A DNA stretch of 64,000 nt from SURF-21 sp964510515 (lineage in GTDB: Bacteria > Actinomycetota > Geothermincolia > Geothermincolales > RBG-13-55-18). Each line of letters starts with the position of its first letter. The first letter of the stretch is position 1. Made by a program: the position numbers and the translations under genes. Shown one piece after another: positions 53,904 to 62,437 of this stretch. Under the pieces are notes generated by a model that ran no database searches, was not told where the DNA came from, and worked only from the letters and a program-made list of their open reading frames with translations. The DNA lies in the NCBI GenBank assembly GCA_964510515.1, contig CAZEAU010000010.1, forward strand, positions 1 through 64,000. The letters are read 5' to 3'.

Positions 53904-53942
53904 GAAAACAAAACGCCCTTTCCACCGCGGTGGAAAGGGCGT
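53904..53942 (-). terminator. Riboswitch-controlled terminator
   Basis: ACGCCCTTTCCACC and GGTGGAAAGGGCGT form a perfect 14-bp stem with a two-base loop, followed on the minus strand by TTTTGTTTT. It lies 10 bp after the c-di-GMP aptamer and 70 bp before the CAP-protein start. Confidence 0.9.
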
Positions 53943-53949
53943 CGCTTTC

Positions 53950-54042
53950 GGCGGCAGCCTGGCTGTCCTAGCCGCTTACGCGACCTTAGACCCATGGCTT
54001 TGCGCCCTCTCCTTTCGGAAGAGTTTGCCTTTATCACCTGAG
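53950..54042 (-). promoter_or_regulatory. Cyclic-di-GMP-I (GEMM) riboswitch
   Basis: The minus strand reads GATAAAGGCAAAC, then a GAAA tetraloop hairpin, GGGCGCAAAGCC, ATGGGTCTAAGG, and finally GGACAGCCAGGCTGCCG. These are the conserved blocks of the GEMM-I aptamer, with the GAAA loop and its receptor. With the terminator just downstream it should act by transcription attenuation on the CAP-domain gene. Confidence 0.93.
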
Positions 54043-54325
54043 GTATATTTGATTCTCAAGGTCTGCATATCCTATCGACATCCGGCGGGCGATGCTTGAG
54101 CCCTTCCCCACCCCCCGGCCTTGGCGCGGGACTCGCGGCGCAAAAGCCTAAAGTCAAGGGGGATGGATGCCGATAGTTAAATTGCCAAAAATCTACGCCG
54201 AACGAGTTTTGGTCATGGCCGGGAAGCCTGCCCGCTTCCCGGTCTCCCTTCTGTGGAAGTCTTCGCCCCGCGCGGGCGGCAGCATTCGCGCGCGCTCCCA
54301 TCCCCGCCCGCTGACCGCCGGCGCA

Positions 54326-54982
54326 TCACAGGGGCTCGCTGGCCAGCAGCCGGGAGACGACCACGATACGCTGAGCCGCGCTGTACCAGGGATGGCAGGC
54401 GGTGAGCGTCAGCCTGGCCTCGTCCCCCTGCTCCAGCACGGTGAGGTCTTCGGGCCGCACTATGCGCTGCTCGCACACGGAATAGACATGGCGGTGGGAG
54501 GCGGTGACGAGGGCGACCTCGTCCCCCTGCTCCAGCTGCTCGATATGGCGAAAGGGCGCGCCGTAGGTCGTGCGGTGTCCGGATATCACGCAGTTGCCGT
54601 GCTGACCGGGGTATGCGGTGCCGGGTATGTGTCCGGGGCCGCGTTTGAGGTTGACCGTGTCATCCAGCCCCGCGAGCTGGACCACGATGGCGTCCAGCCC
54701 GATGTCGGGCGCCATTATCCGGGCCACGCCGCCGCCGATAGAGACGTTTCCCTGCTCGGATGAGGCCGGGTTATCCTCCCAGCGCCGCATCAATTCCTGT
54801 TGCGCGGCCGCGGCGCGGCGGTCGGTGAGGTGGATGTAGAGGTAGCTCCCCGCCAGCGGGAGCAGACCCAGGAAGGTCAGAGAGAGGCCGGCGATGATGA
54901 GCACCCTCCCCCGGCGGCGGCGCTTTCCCTCCACCCCGGCACTTCCCTCCCCCGCCGCCGCCCGCGCGCCCTCGCCCGGCAT
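54326..54982 (-). CDS. Class E-like sortase
   Basis: The 218-residue sortase has a cytoplasmic basic start, one membrane segment (about 27-47) and the catalytic histidine in ISGHRTTYGAPF, cysteine in LTLTACHP, and a downstream arginine in AQRIVVVSRL. Sortases of this class join secreted proteins with an LAXTG/LPXTG-type tail to the wall. No such tail is found on proteins in this window, so its substrates lie elsewhere. ATG 54982 follows GGTGAGGAGAGG. It is 16 bp after RNase G. Confidence 0.92.
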   Translation of the reverse strand: MPGEGARAAAGEGSAGVEGKRRRRGRVLIIAGLSLTFLGLLPLAGSYLYIHLTDRRAAAAQQELMRRWEDNPASSEQGNVSIGGGVARIMAPDIGLDAIVVQLAGLDDTVNLKRGPGHIPGTAYPGQHGNCVISGHRTTYGAPFRHIEQLEQGDEVALVTASHRHVYSVCEQRIVRPEDLTVLEQGDEARLTLTACHPWYSAAQRIVVVSRLLASEPL

Positions 54983-54998
54983 CGCCTCTCCTCACCGC

Positions 54999-56276
54999 CT
55001 AGGGATCGCGGAAAACGATGCCCCGCCCATGGCATACCGGGCAGGTCTCCCCGAAGGCCTCGATGAGGCCTTCGGACACGTTCTTGCGTGTCATCTCCAC
55101 CAGGCCCAGCCTGGTCAGCTCGACCACGTAGGTCTTGGTGCGGTCTTTTTCCAGTTCCTGGTTAAGTGCTTTGAGCACCGCGCGGCGGTTCTTGGCCTCG
55201 TTCATGTCGATGAAATCGATGATTATCATCCCCCCGATGTCCCGCAGGCGCAGCTGGCGCACCACCTCGGTCACCGCCTCGATATTGGTGCGCAGGACGG
55301 TCTCCTCCAGGGACTTGTTGCCCACGTATCTGCCGGTGTTGACGTCGATGGCCGTGAGCGCCTCGGTGGAGTCGATGACGATGGACCCGCCCGAGGGCAA
55401 TGGCACGCTGCGGCTGAGCGCGTCCCTGATCTGGCGATTGATGTCCAGCGCCTCGAAAACCTTGGTCTCATCCGCGTAGCGCACCACGCGCTCCACAAGG
55501 GCGGGAGCCACCAGCCTGAGGTAATGCTTGATGCGGCGGAAAGAACGGGAGGAATCGACCAGGATGCGCTCGTAGCTGGCGTCCATGATGTCCCGCACCA
55601 CCTTCAGCTCCAGCTCCGGTTCCTGGTGGAGGGGGGCGGGGGCCCGCTTCTTCTCCGCCGCCCGGTGCACCTGCCTCCACACCTTGTTGAGATAGACGAG
55701 GCTTTTTCTCAGCTCCGCCGCATCGGCGTCCTTCGCCGCCGTGCGCACGATGACGCCGACGTCCTTGGGACGCACTTCCTCCACCACCTTGCGCAGGCGC
55801 GCCCGCTCCTCCTCGCTCAACCTGTGCGAGACGCCCACCGTGGTCACCTGGGGGAGCAGCACCAGGTACCTCCCGGCGAGGGAGATGTAGGTGGTGAGGC
55901 GGGCTCCCTTGCTCCCCATGGGGTCCTTGGTCACCTGGACCATGACCTCCTGGCCCTGCTTGAGGATCTTGGTTATGTCCCGGCGCTGGCGCGGGCCGTC
56001 CACGAAGATGTCACCCACGTAGAGCAGGGCGTTGCGGTTGTGGCCGATGTCGAGGAAGGCCGCCTCCATGCCCGGCAGGACGTTCTGCACGCGCCCCTTG
56101 TAAATGTCTCCCACGATGGAGCGCCGATCCTCGTTGCTCACCAGTATCTCCTGCAGCACGCCGTCCTCCAGCACCGCCACCCTGGTCTCGTGCTGATAGG
56201 CGGCCACCACGATCTCCTTTTTGGCCGCGGGCGGCCTGGCCGGCCTGCGCGGCCTTCTTCTCCTTCTCTCAGCCAT
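54999..56276 (-). CDS. rng: Ribonuclease E/G family protein (RNase G-like)
   Basis: The 425-residue endoribonuclease starts with a basic segment, then an S1 domain (about 38-125; GDIYKGRVQNVLPGMEAAFLDIGHNRNALL), the RNase H-like and DNase I-like catalytic part with metal aspartates in TAIDVNTG and IIIDFIDM, and ends CPVCHGRG, the zinc-link motif. It processes rRNA and degrades mRNA. It is encoded near rplU-rpmA, a usual arrangement. Confidence 0.95.
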   Translation of the reverse strand: MAERRRRRPRRPARPPAAKKEIVVAAYQHETRVAVLEDGVLQEILVSNEDRRSIVGDIYKGRVQNVLPGMEAAFLDIGHNRNALLYVGDIFVDGPRQRRDITKILKQGQEVMVQVTKDPMGSKGARLTTYISLAGRYLVLLPQVTTVGVSHRLSEEERARLRKVVEEVRPKDVGVIVRTAAKDADAAELRKSLVYLNKVWRQVHRAAEKKRAPAPLHQEPELELKVVRDIMDASYERILVDSSRSFRRIKHYLRLVAPALVERVVRYADETKVFEALDINRQIRDALSRSVPLPSGGSIVIDSTEALTAIDVNTGRYVGNKSLEETVLRTNIEAVTEVVRQLRLRDIGGMIIIDFIDMNEAKNRRAVLKALNQELEKDRTKTYVVELTRLGLVEMTRKNVSEGLIEAFGETCPVCHGRGIVFRDP

Positions 56277-56360
56277 CTCTTATCCGGGACCTTTCTCCAT
56301 CGCCATCTCTCCCCCCGTGGAATCCAGGACCTGTCGGCGGCCGCACCCGCCTATGCCTGA

Positions 56361-56954
56361 TCATGGCCATTCCTCATCCCTCATCTCTTTCACTTCACCA
56401 CTCGCTCCGTCGTAGAAGAATACGCTCCCCGCTGCATCCTCGAAAACCTCGTGCGGCGAGGCGTAAAGGCCCATCCTGGTCACGCCGGCGTGACGCGAGA
56501 GCGGGCGCACCGCCGCGGCGAACGCCTCCAGGGCATCCTTGAGGCGCCCCTGCCTCTCGCCGCTCAAGGGCAACAGCAGGAAAGCGGTCCCCTCCGCATC
56601 CTCGAGGCGGAAGAGCCCGTAACGAGCCCAGCGCGACAGCTTGGGCATGGTGGGCGCGAGCAGCTGCGTCCCGCCGACCTCCAGCCCTTGCGGCAGCACC
56701 CCGTTCATCCTCTCCTCCAGCCCCGCCAGGTCCGCTCCCTCCTCCACCGCCACCTCCAGGTATTCCGCCTCGGCGGCCACCCCCAGGGGCAGCGCCGGGG
56801 AGAAGCTCATGCGCGGCCTGGGGCTGAACCCCGCGGAGAAGACCAGCGGGATGCCGCTGCGCCGCAGGGCCATCTCCATGGCGCGCACCGTCTCGCGGTG
56901 CGAGAGGTAGGCGGCGTCACCCTCCTTGCGGTATCTGAGCAGCAGCCTCCTCAT
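56361..56954 (-). CDS. Radical SAM-linked protein (DUF2344/TIGR03936)
   Basis: The 197-residue protein begins MRRLLLRYRKEGDAAYLSHRETV and has FSAGFSPRPRMSFSPALPLGVAAEAEY, the signature of the DUF2344 family always paired with the radical SAM protein encoded just upstream. Its start overlaps the stop of that gene (ATGA). The function of the pair is not settled; a tRNA or ribosome modification is often proposed. Confidence 0.9.
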   Translation of the reverse strand: MRRLLLRYRKEGDAAYLSHRETVRAMEMALRRSGIPLVFSAGFSPRPRMSFSPALPLGVAAEAEYLEVAVEEGADLAGLEERMNGVLPQGLEVGGTQLLAPTMPKLSRWARYGLFRLEDAEGTAFLLLPLSGERQGRLKDALEAFAAAVRPLSRHAGVTRMGLYASPHEVFEDAAGSVFFYDGASGEVKEMRDEEWP

Positions 56955-58810
56955 CCCTCCGCCCCTCGTGCCAGCCGTACCACCGTCTCCGCATCGTCGC
57001 ATGCGCCGCAGTGCGAACACTCGCCGAAGCGGCAGTCGGGCGTCTCCTCGCCCCGCAAGGCCTTGCCGTATTCCTCCCAGAGGAAATCCCTGTCCACTCC
57101 GGCGTGGAGGTGGTCCCAGGGCAGCACCTCCGCGCGGGCCCTCTCCCTCTCCACGTACCAGGCGGGGTCGAGGCCGCGGGAGAGCAGCGCATCCCTCCAT
57201 CTTTCCCAGGAGAAAAACTCGCTCCAGCCGTCCAGGCACCCCTCCCGTGCCGCGGCGACCACGGCGGGAAAGAGCCGGCGGTCTCCGCGCGAGAGCACGC
57301 CCTCGAGATAGCTCATCTCGCGCCTGTGCCACCTCAGGGTAACGCCGCGCAGGCGCAGCCCTTGCTTGAGGATGGAGTGGCGCCTGGCTATCTCGGCCAG
57401 AGACATCTGTCGCGACCACTGCAGCGGGGTATGGGCCTTGGGCACGAAGGTGGACACGCTGACCGCGAGGCGCAGGCCCTTGGCCGGCCCTCCCTCCGCC
57501 CCCTCGCGCATGATGCGCCTCACCAGAGCGCAGATCTTCTCCACGTCGTCTTCGCTCTCGCCCGGGAGGCCCACCATGAAATAGAGTTTAATCTTTCTCC
57601 AGCCCTGGCGATAGGCCGCGGCCACCGCGGCGAGGAGGTCCTCGTCCCTGACCCCCTTGTTCACCACCTTGCGCAGGCGCTCCGAGGCCGTCTCCGGCGC
57701 GAAGGTCAACCCCGTGCGCTTGACCTTGCGCAGGCGGGCCGCCAGCTCCACCGAGAAGGTATCCGTGCGCAGCGAGGGCAGCGATACCGCGATGTGCCGC
57801 TCCTCCATCTCCTCGCTGAGGGTGCCCGCGAGCGAGAGGATGCGGCTGTAATCGGCGCTGTTCAGCGAGGCCAGCGAGATCTCGTCGCAGCCGGTGTTGT
57901 TCACCAGCTCCCACGCCCATCCGCGCAAGCGCTCTTCCGACCTCTCCCGCACCGGGCGGTAAAGCATGCCCGCCTGGCAGAAACGGCAGCCGCGCGTGCA
58001 CCCCCTGAATATCTCCAGGCTGCAGCGGTCATGGACGGGCTCGATGAGCGCTATCACCGGGCGGCAGGACGGGCGCCGGCGGTCGAGGTCCGTGAGCAGG
58101 CGTTTGCGCACCGGCCAGGGGGCGCCGGGCGCGGGCTCGATGGCCTCCACTTCGCCGCCGGGCAGGTAGGTGACGCGATAGAGGGAGGGGACGTAGATTC
58201 CCGCGATGGAGGCGCACTCGCGCCGCAGGGCGGCGCGGTCTCCGCCTCCCTTTTTCTTCCATGACTTCACCACATCGAGCAGTTCGTGGATGACCTCCTC
58301 CCCCTCCCCGAGCACGAGGAGGTCGAACAGCTCCGCCAGCGGCTCGGGGTTGAACGCGCCCGGCCCTCCCCCCACCACCAGCGGCATCCCGCTGCCGCGC
58401 TGCGAGGCCGCGAGGGGAATGGCGGCGAGGGCGAGCACGCGCACCACGTTGGCATAAGTCAGCTCGTGCTGCAGGGTCATGCCCAGGATATCGAACTCGC
58501 TCAGCGGCACGCGGCTCTCCAGCCCGAAGAGGGAGACGGCGCGTTGCGTCATCCGCTCCTGCATATCCACCCAGGGCAGATAAGCGCGGTCGGCCATGGC
58601 GTCTTCGCGGGCGTTTATCTCCTCGTAGAGTATGGAGAGGCCGGGGTAGGACATGCCGATCTCGTAGGCATCGGGGTAGACGAGCGCACAGGTGACCTCC
58701 GCGCCGGAAAAGGACTTGCGGCACGCGTTCACCTCGATGCCGAGATAGCGGCCGGGTCGGGATACCCCCGCCAGTTCCTCGCTCAGGAACGATGCCGTTT
58801 TCTCGCGCAA
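56951..58810 (-). CDS. B12-binding-like radical SAM protein (TIGR03960 family)
   Basis: The 619-residue protein has a cobalamin-binding-like N-terminal domain (about 40-190) and a radical SAM core with the 4Fe-4S motif CTRGCRFCQAG. C-terminal helices and a cysteine-rich end (CRFGECSHCGACD) follow. It is the fixed partner of the DUF2344 gene downstream. The start is TTG at 58810 after AGGAAGAAA. Radical SAM pair, RNase G, L21 and L27 are often encoded together in Gram-positive and actinobacterial genomes. Confidence 0.92.
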   Translation of the reverse strand: MREKTASFLSEELAGVSRPGRYLGIEVNACRKSFSGAEVTCALVYPDAYEIGMSYPGLSILYEEINAREDAMADRAYLPWVDMQERMTQRAVSLFGLESRVPLSEFDILGMTLQHELTYANVVRVLALAAIPLAASQRGSGMPLVVGGGPGAFNPEPLAELFDLLVLGEGEEVIHELLDVVKSWKKKGGGDRAALRRECASIAGIYVPSLYRVTYLPGGEVEAIEPAPGAPWPVRKRLLTDLDRRRPSCRPVIALIEPVHDRCSLEIFRGCTRGCRFCQAGMLYRPVRERSEERLRGWAWELVNNTGCDEISLASLNSADYSRILSLAGTLSEEMEERHIAVSLPSLRTDTFSVELAARLRKVKRTGLTFAPETASERLRKVVNKGVRDEDLLAAVAAAYRQGWRKIKLYFMVGLPGESEDDVEKICALVRRIMREGAEGGPAKGLRLAVSVSTFVPKAHTPLQWSRQMSLAEIARRHSILKQGLRLRGVTLRWHRREMSYLEGVLSRGDRRLFPAVVAAAREGCLDGWSEFFSWERWRDALLSRGLDPAWYVERERARAEVLPWDHLHAGVDRDFLWEEYGKALRGEETPDCRFGECSHCGACDDAETVVRLARGAEG

Positions 58811-58821
58811 ATTTCTTCCTC

Positions 58822-58850
58822 CACAAAACCGAAGGCGGCACGAAGCCGCC
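58822..58850 (-). terminator. Weak terminator after ftsZ
   Basis: GGCGGC and GCCGCC with a TTCGT loop are followed by TTCGGTTTTG on the minus strand, only a few bases before the ribosome site of the radical SAM gene. Termination would be partial, so some read-through from ftsZ is expected. Confidence 0.5.
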
Positions 58851-58918
58851 TCACAACCATATCATCCGGCCCGGGGGCCGTTCCAGGGGCATGGCCCGTT
58901 CCCGCCGCCCGCCGCGCC

Positions 58919-59980
58919 TTACTTGTTGCGCAGAAAGACCGGGATGTCCAGGTCCTCAGATTCGAAGACCGCGGTCTTCTCGGGTGACGTCTCCGGCTTT
59001 GCCGCCCGCCGCCCCGACCTCTGCGGGATGGTGCCGAACTCGAACCCGGTGGCGATCACCGTGACCTTGAGTTCGTCGCCCAGCGAATCGTCGATAACCG
59101 CGCCGAAGATGATGTTGGCATCCGGGTCGGCCACGCTGGCGATGATCTCCGCCGCCTCGTTGACCTCGAAGAGGCCGAGGTCGGTCCCGCCCGAGATGTT
59201 GAGCAGGATCCCCTTGGCGCCCTCGATGGAGGCCTCGAGCAGCGGGCTGGAGATGGCCGTCCTCGCCGCCTCCGAGGCGCGGTTCTCGCCCGCGCCCACC
59301 CCGATGCCCATGAGCGCCGAACCCGCGCTGGACATGATGGTGCGCACATCGGCGAAGTCCAGGTTGATCAGGCCGGGCACGGTGATGAGGTCGGTTATGC
59401 CCTGCACCCCCTGGCGCAGGATGTCGTCGGCCATGCGGAAGGCGTTGAGGATGGAGGTCTTCTGCTCCGCCACCTCCAGGAGGCGGTCGTTGGGGATGAT
59501 GATCAGGGTGTCCACCTTCTCGCGCAGCTTGTCGATCCCCTCCTCCGCCTGCTGGGCCCGCTTGCGGCCCTCGAAGGAGAACGGGCGGGTGACCACGCCT
59601 ATGGTCAGCGCACCCTGCTCCTTGGCGATCTCGGCGACGATGGGGGATGCCCCGGTCCCGGTTCCCCCTCCCTTGCCGGCGGTGATAAAGACCATGTCCG
59701 CGCCCTTGATGGACTCCCCCACCGCCTCCCGGTTCTCCATTGCCGCCTGCTCGCCGACCTCCGGATTGGAGCCTGCCCCCAATCCGCGGGTGATGTTGCC
59801 GCCGATGTACACCTTGACATCGGCGTCGGACATAAGGAGGGCTTGCGCGTCGGTGTTGATGGCCACGAACTCCACTCCCTTGAGCCCTGCATCGATCATG
59901 CGGTTGATGGCGTTCGTGCCACCGCCTCCCACACCGACGACCTTTATCACCGCCAGGTAATTGGTTGCGGTCTCCGGCAT
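58919..59980 (-). CDS. ftsZ: Cell-division protein FtsZ
   Basis: The 353-residue tubulin homologue has the GTP-binding GGGGTNAINRM and GKGGGTGTGASP (tubulin signature) segments, the T7 loop NLDFADVRTIM and the conserved C-terminal tail DLDIPVFLRNK that binds FtsA, SepF and others. ATG 59980 follows AAAGGAGGG; the frame goes on upstream as a leader shadow. It follows ftsQ after a 436-bp promoter region. Confidence 0.98.
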   Translation of the reverse strand: MPETATNYLAVIKVVGVGGGGTNAINRMIDAGLKGVEFVAINTDAQALLMSDADVKVYIGGNITRGLGAGSNPEVGEQAAMENREAVGESIKGADMVFITAGKGGGTGTGASPIVAEIAKEQGALTIGVVTRPFSFEGRKRAQQAEEGIDKLREKVDTLIIIPNDRLLEVAEQKTSILNAFRMADDILRQGVQGITDLITVPGLINLDFADVRTIMSSAGSALMGIGVGAGENRASEAARTAISSPLLEASIEGAKGILLNISGGTDLGLFEVNEAAEIIASVADPDANIIFGAVIDDSLGDELKVTVIATGFEFGTIPQRSGRRAAKPETSPEKTAVFESEDLDIPVFLRNK

Positions 59981-60345
59981 TTCCAGTCCCTCCTTTATCC
60001 TTTGCCCCTGTGAAAAAATCGTTGAGGCTAGCACTCCATTCTTAAACCATCACTTTAGAGTTTTCGCGAAGGGCTCGACTGCGACCCCTTCCGCCTAACC
60101 CTAGTTTACGACAACGCGTTCCCCGACTCCTTCCCTTCGGCTCCATTCCTTCATACTTTTTCCAGCTGGCGCGAAGCGCACGCCGCCCTCCGCCCCCCCC
60201 GGAGGGGGAGCGCGAGGGAAAGTCGGCCGCCAACGCCCCCTCGATTCCGCTCGCCCAGCCCTGCGCCGGCGCCGGCTGCCTCCCGAACGCGGCCCGGGGC
60301 GGCGTCTCCAGTCCTCGCTCTGGATTATTATACCTTAACGGAAAC
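59981..60345 (-). other. ftsZ leader region
   Basis: About 365 bp between the ftsZ promoter and its ATG contain no gene. A second minus-strand TATAAT (60327-60332) may be an extra start point. The stretch 60185-60215 is GC-rich and can fold on itself. No riboswitch was recognised. Confidence 0.4.
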
Positions 60346-60375
60346 ATTATACTTGCAAAACAGCCTGAATGTTAA
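60346..60375 (-). promoter_or_regulatory. ftsZ promoter
   Basis: The -35 TTAACA (60370-60375) and a perfect -10 TATAAT (60346-60351) are 18 bp apart on the minus strand, just after the ftsQ stop. This gives ftsZ its own strong transcription within the dcw cluster. Confidence 0.7.
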
Positions 60376-60416
60376 GTCTCGATGTATATCGGCGGAAACG
60401 CCTGCCGCCGGGGCGC

Positions 60417-61484
60417 TCAGGGGGAGGGCTTGATCACCGCATGCTCGGGGAGGGAAACGTCTATATATTCCACCGCCCCGTAGCGCGGGAGCAGGACGCC
60501 CAGCGCCATGAGGGTTACGGCGTTCTTGCGCGAGAGGTCGTCGGCCTCGCCGTAGATGACCAGCGCACCGTTCGCCTCCAGGTAAAGCCCATGTGCGTGC
60601 CTCATCCCCACCACCTGCGTCCGCTCCCTCAGGGGGGCGGGAAGGCTTCCCAGAAGGGAGGTCACCATGGCGAAATCCAGGCCGCTCACCCTGTTTCCCG
60701 GCAGCAGCAGGGGAAGCTGCAGGTCCCTGATCTCCACCAGGCCCGGCGGCATCTCGTCCACGCTCGCGAGCACCACCCCGCCCTGGTCCACGAGCAGGAA
60801 CCTGCCGCCCTGGACGATGACCCCGCTCGGGCGCCGTTCGCTCACCTTCAGCACCACGGTGCCGGGAAAGCGCCTCCGCACCTCCACGGCGGCCAGGCAA
60901 GGCTCGGAGAGCAGCGCTTTTTCTACCGCCTTGACGTTCATCTTCAGCAGGTGGGTCTGCGGGGTTATCCCGGAGAGGGCGCGCAGGTATTCCTCGCTCA
61001 GGGCGCTCGCCCCCCTCACCTCGACGTGTTTCACGTTGAGGACCCCGGTCCCGGTGTAGGTCCAGAGCAGGGCCGCGAGGGAGAGGACGAGCAGGCCCCC
61101 CAGGAGCGCGGTGCGCACGGGCCCCGGGCCGCCCGCGGCCTTGTCGCGGCCCCGCGCAGCCCGCCGCCGCTCCGGCTGCGGCCTCTCCCCCGCGCGCGAG
61201 GCCTTCGCCTCCGCCTCCACGGCGCGGCCTTTCCGCCCGCGCGCGCTCCGCCCGGTGCCCCGCGGCGCTTGCGCTCGCCTTCGCGCATCCGCGGCCCGCC
61301 TCGCGCGCTTTGCGGCCTTGGCCCGGGGGCGGGCGCGCGAGGCCTTCGCCTCCGCCGCGCCGGACCTCTCCCTTTCCCCTTCCATGTCCGCAGCTTTTTC
61401 CTCCCTGCCGCCGGGTGCAGGCGCGGCACCCCTCCCCCCGGCGCGCGCGCCTCCCCGCTCCCGCCCCCTCAGCCACCGCGGCAT
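60417..61484 (-). CDS. ftsQ: Cell-division protein FtsQ/DivIB
   Basis: The 355-residue divisome protein has one membrane segment (about 128-148), then a POTRA domain (VLNVKHVEVRGASALSEEYLRAL, LKMNVKAVEKALLSEPCLAAVEV) and a beta domain (VSERRPSGVIVQGGRFLLVDQ). The cytoplasmic start (1-125) is unusual: almost entirely Arg/Ala/Lys/Gly with a repeated AEAKASRA unit. ATG 61484 overlaps the end of ddl; ATG 61385 would shorten the basic part by 33 residues. It lies between ddl and ftsZ. Confidence 0.88.
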   Translation of the reverse strand: MPRWLRGRERGGARAGGRGAAPAPGGREEKAADMEGERERSGAAEAKASRARPRAKAAKRARRAADARRRAQAPRGTGRSARGRKGRAVEAEAKASRAGERPQPERRRAARGRDKAAGGPGPVRTALLGGLLVLSLAALLWTYTGTGVLNVKHVEVRGASALSEEYLRALSGITPQTHLLKMNVKAVEKALLSEPCLAAVEVRRRFPGTVVLKVSERRPSGVIVQGGRFLLVDQGGVVLASVDEMPPGLVEIRDLQLPLLLPGNRVSGLDFAMVTSLLGSLPAPLRERTQVVGMRHAHGLYLEANGALVIYGEADDLSRKNAVTLMALGVLLPRYGAVEYIDVSLPEHAVIKPSP

Positions 61485-62437
61485 CTCGCGCCCCGCCCGA
61501 CCTTGAGCGCGGCGGTGGCGAGGACCATCTCCACCACCTCCGCGAAAGAATAACCCGCGGCCGCGGCGGCCTTCGGAATGAGGCTGAGCGCGGTCATGCC
61601 CGGTATGGTGTTGATCTCGAGGCAGTAAGGCCTGCCCTGCGCGTCGAGCATGAAGTCCACGCGTGAGAGGCCCTCGCAGCCCAGGGCGTCGTGGGCGGCG
61701 AGCGAGAGGTCCTGCAGCTCCCGTGCCGACGCCTCCGGGATGTGCGCGGGGACGATGTATTCGGTCATGCCGCGGGTGTACTTGCACTCGTAGTCGTAGT
61801 AATCCTTGCTGGGCCGCACCTCGAGCACGGGGAGCACGGCCGGCTCCCCCCCCAGCAGCCCCACCGTCACCTCCCTGCCGTCGATATAGCGCTCCACCAT
61901 CACCAGCCGGTCGTAAAGGTGTGCCTCCTCGATGGCGCGCGCCAGTTCCTCCCGGCCGTGCACCCGGCTCGCGCCCGCCGATGAGCCCTCGCAGTTCGGC
62001 TTGACCATGCAGGGGAAGCCGAGGTCCCGCGCTATACCCTCCGCCACCGCCCCCGCGCCGAGGCGCGCCGTTTCCTCCGCGGTCACCATCACGTCGTCGG
62101 CCACGGGTATGCGGTGGGAACGCATTATCCGCTTGCTCATGTGCTTGTTCATGGCCACGGCGCTGGACATCACCCCCGAGCCCGTATAGGGGATGCCGAG
62201 GAGCTCCAGCAGCCCCTGCACCGTGCCGTCCTCCCCCAGGCGCCCGTGCAGCATGATGAAGACGGCGTCGACGCGGTCGCGCAGGGACGCGACCTGCTCG
62301 ACCACCGCCTCCCCCACATCGACCTCGCGCACCTCGTGGCCCAGTTCGGCCAGCGCCGCGGCCACGGCCGCTCCCGAGAGCAACGATACCTCCCTCTCCA
62401 CGGAGAGCCCCCCCATGAGAACAGCTACCCGGCTCAC
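61469..62437 (-). CDS. ddl: D-alanine-D-alanine ligase
   Basis: The 322-residue ATP-grasp enzyme makes the D-Ala-D-Ala dipeptide. MGGLSVEREVSLLSGAAV binds substrate; PYTGSGVMSSAVAMNKHMSK, KPNCEGSSAGASRV and CLEINTIPGMTALSLIPKAA complete the active site. The Y in PYTGSG is as in vancomycin-sensitive ligases. The GTG start overlaps the murB stop (GTGA). Confidence 0.96.
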   Translation of the reverse strand: MSRVAVLMGGLSVEREVSLLSGAAVAAALAELGHEVREVDVGEAVVEQVASLRDRVDAVFIMLHGRLGEDGTVQGLLELLGIPYTGSGVMSSAVAMNKHMSKRIMRSHRIPVADDVMVTAEETARLGAGAVAEGIARDLGFPCMVKPNCEGSSAGASRVHGREELARAIEEAHLYDRLVMVERYIDGREVTVGLLGGEPAVLPVLEVRPSKDYYDYECKYTRGMTEYIVPAHIPEASARELQDLSLAAHDALGCEGLSRVDFMLDAQGRPYCLEINTIPGMTALSLIPKAAAAAGYSFAEVVEMVLATAALKVGRGARCRGG

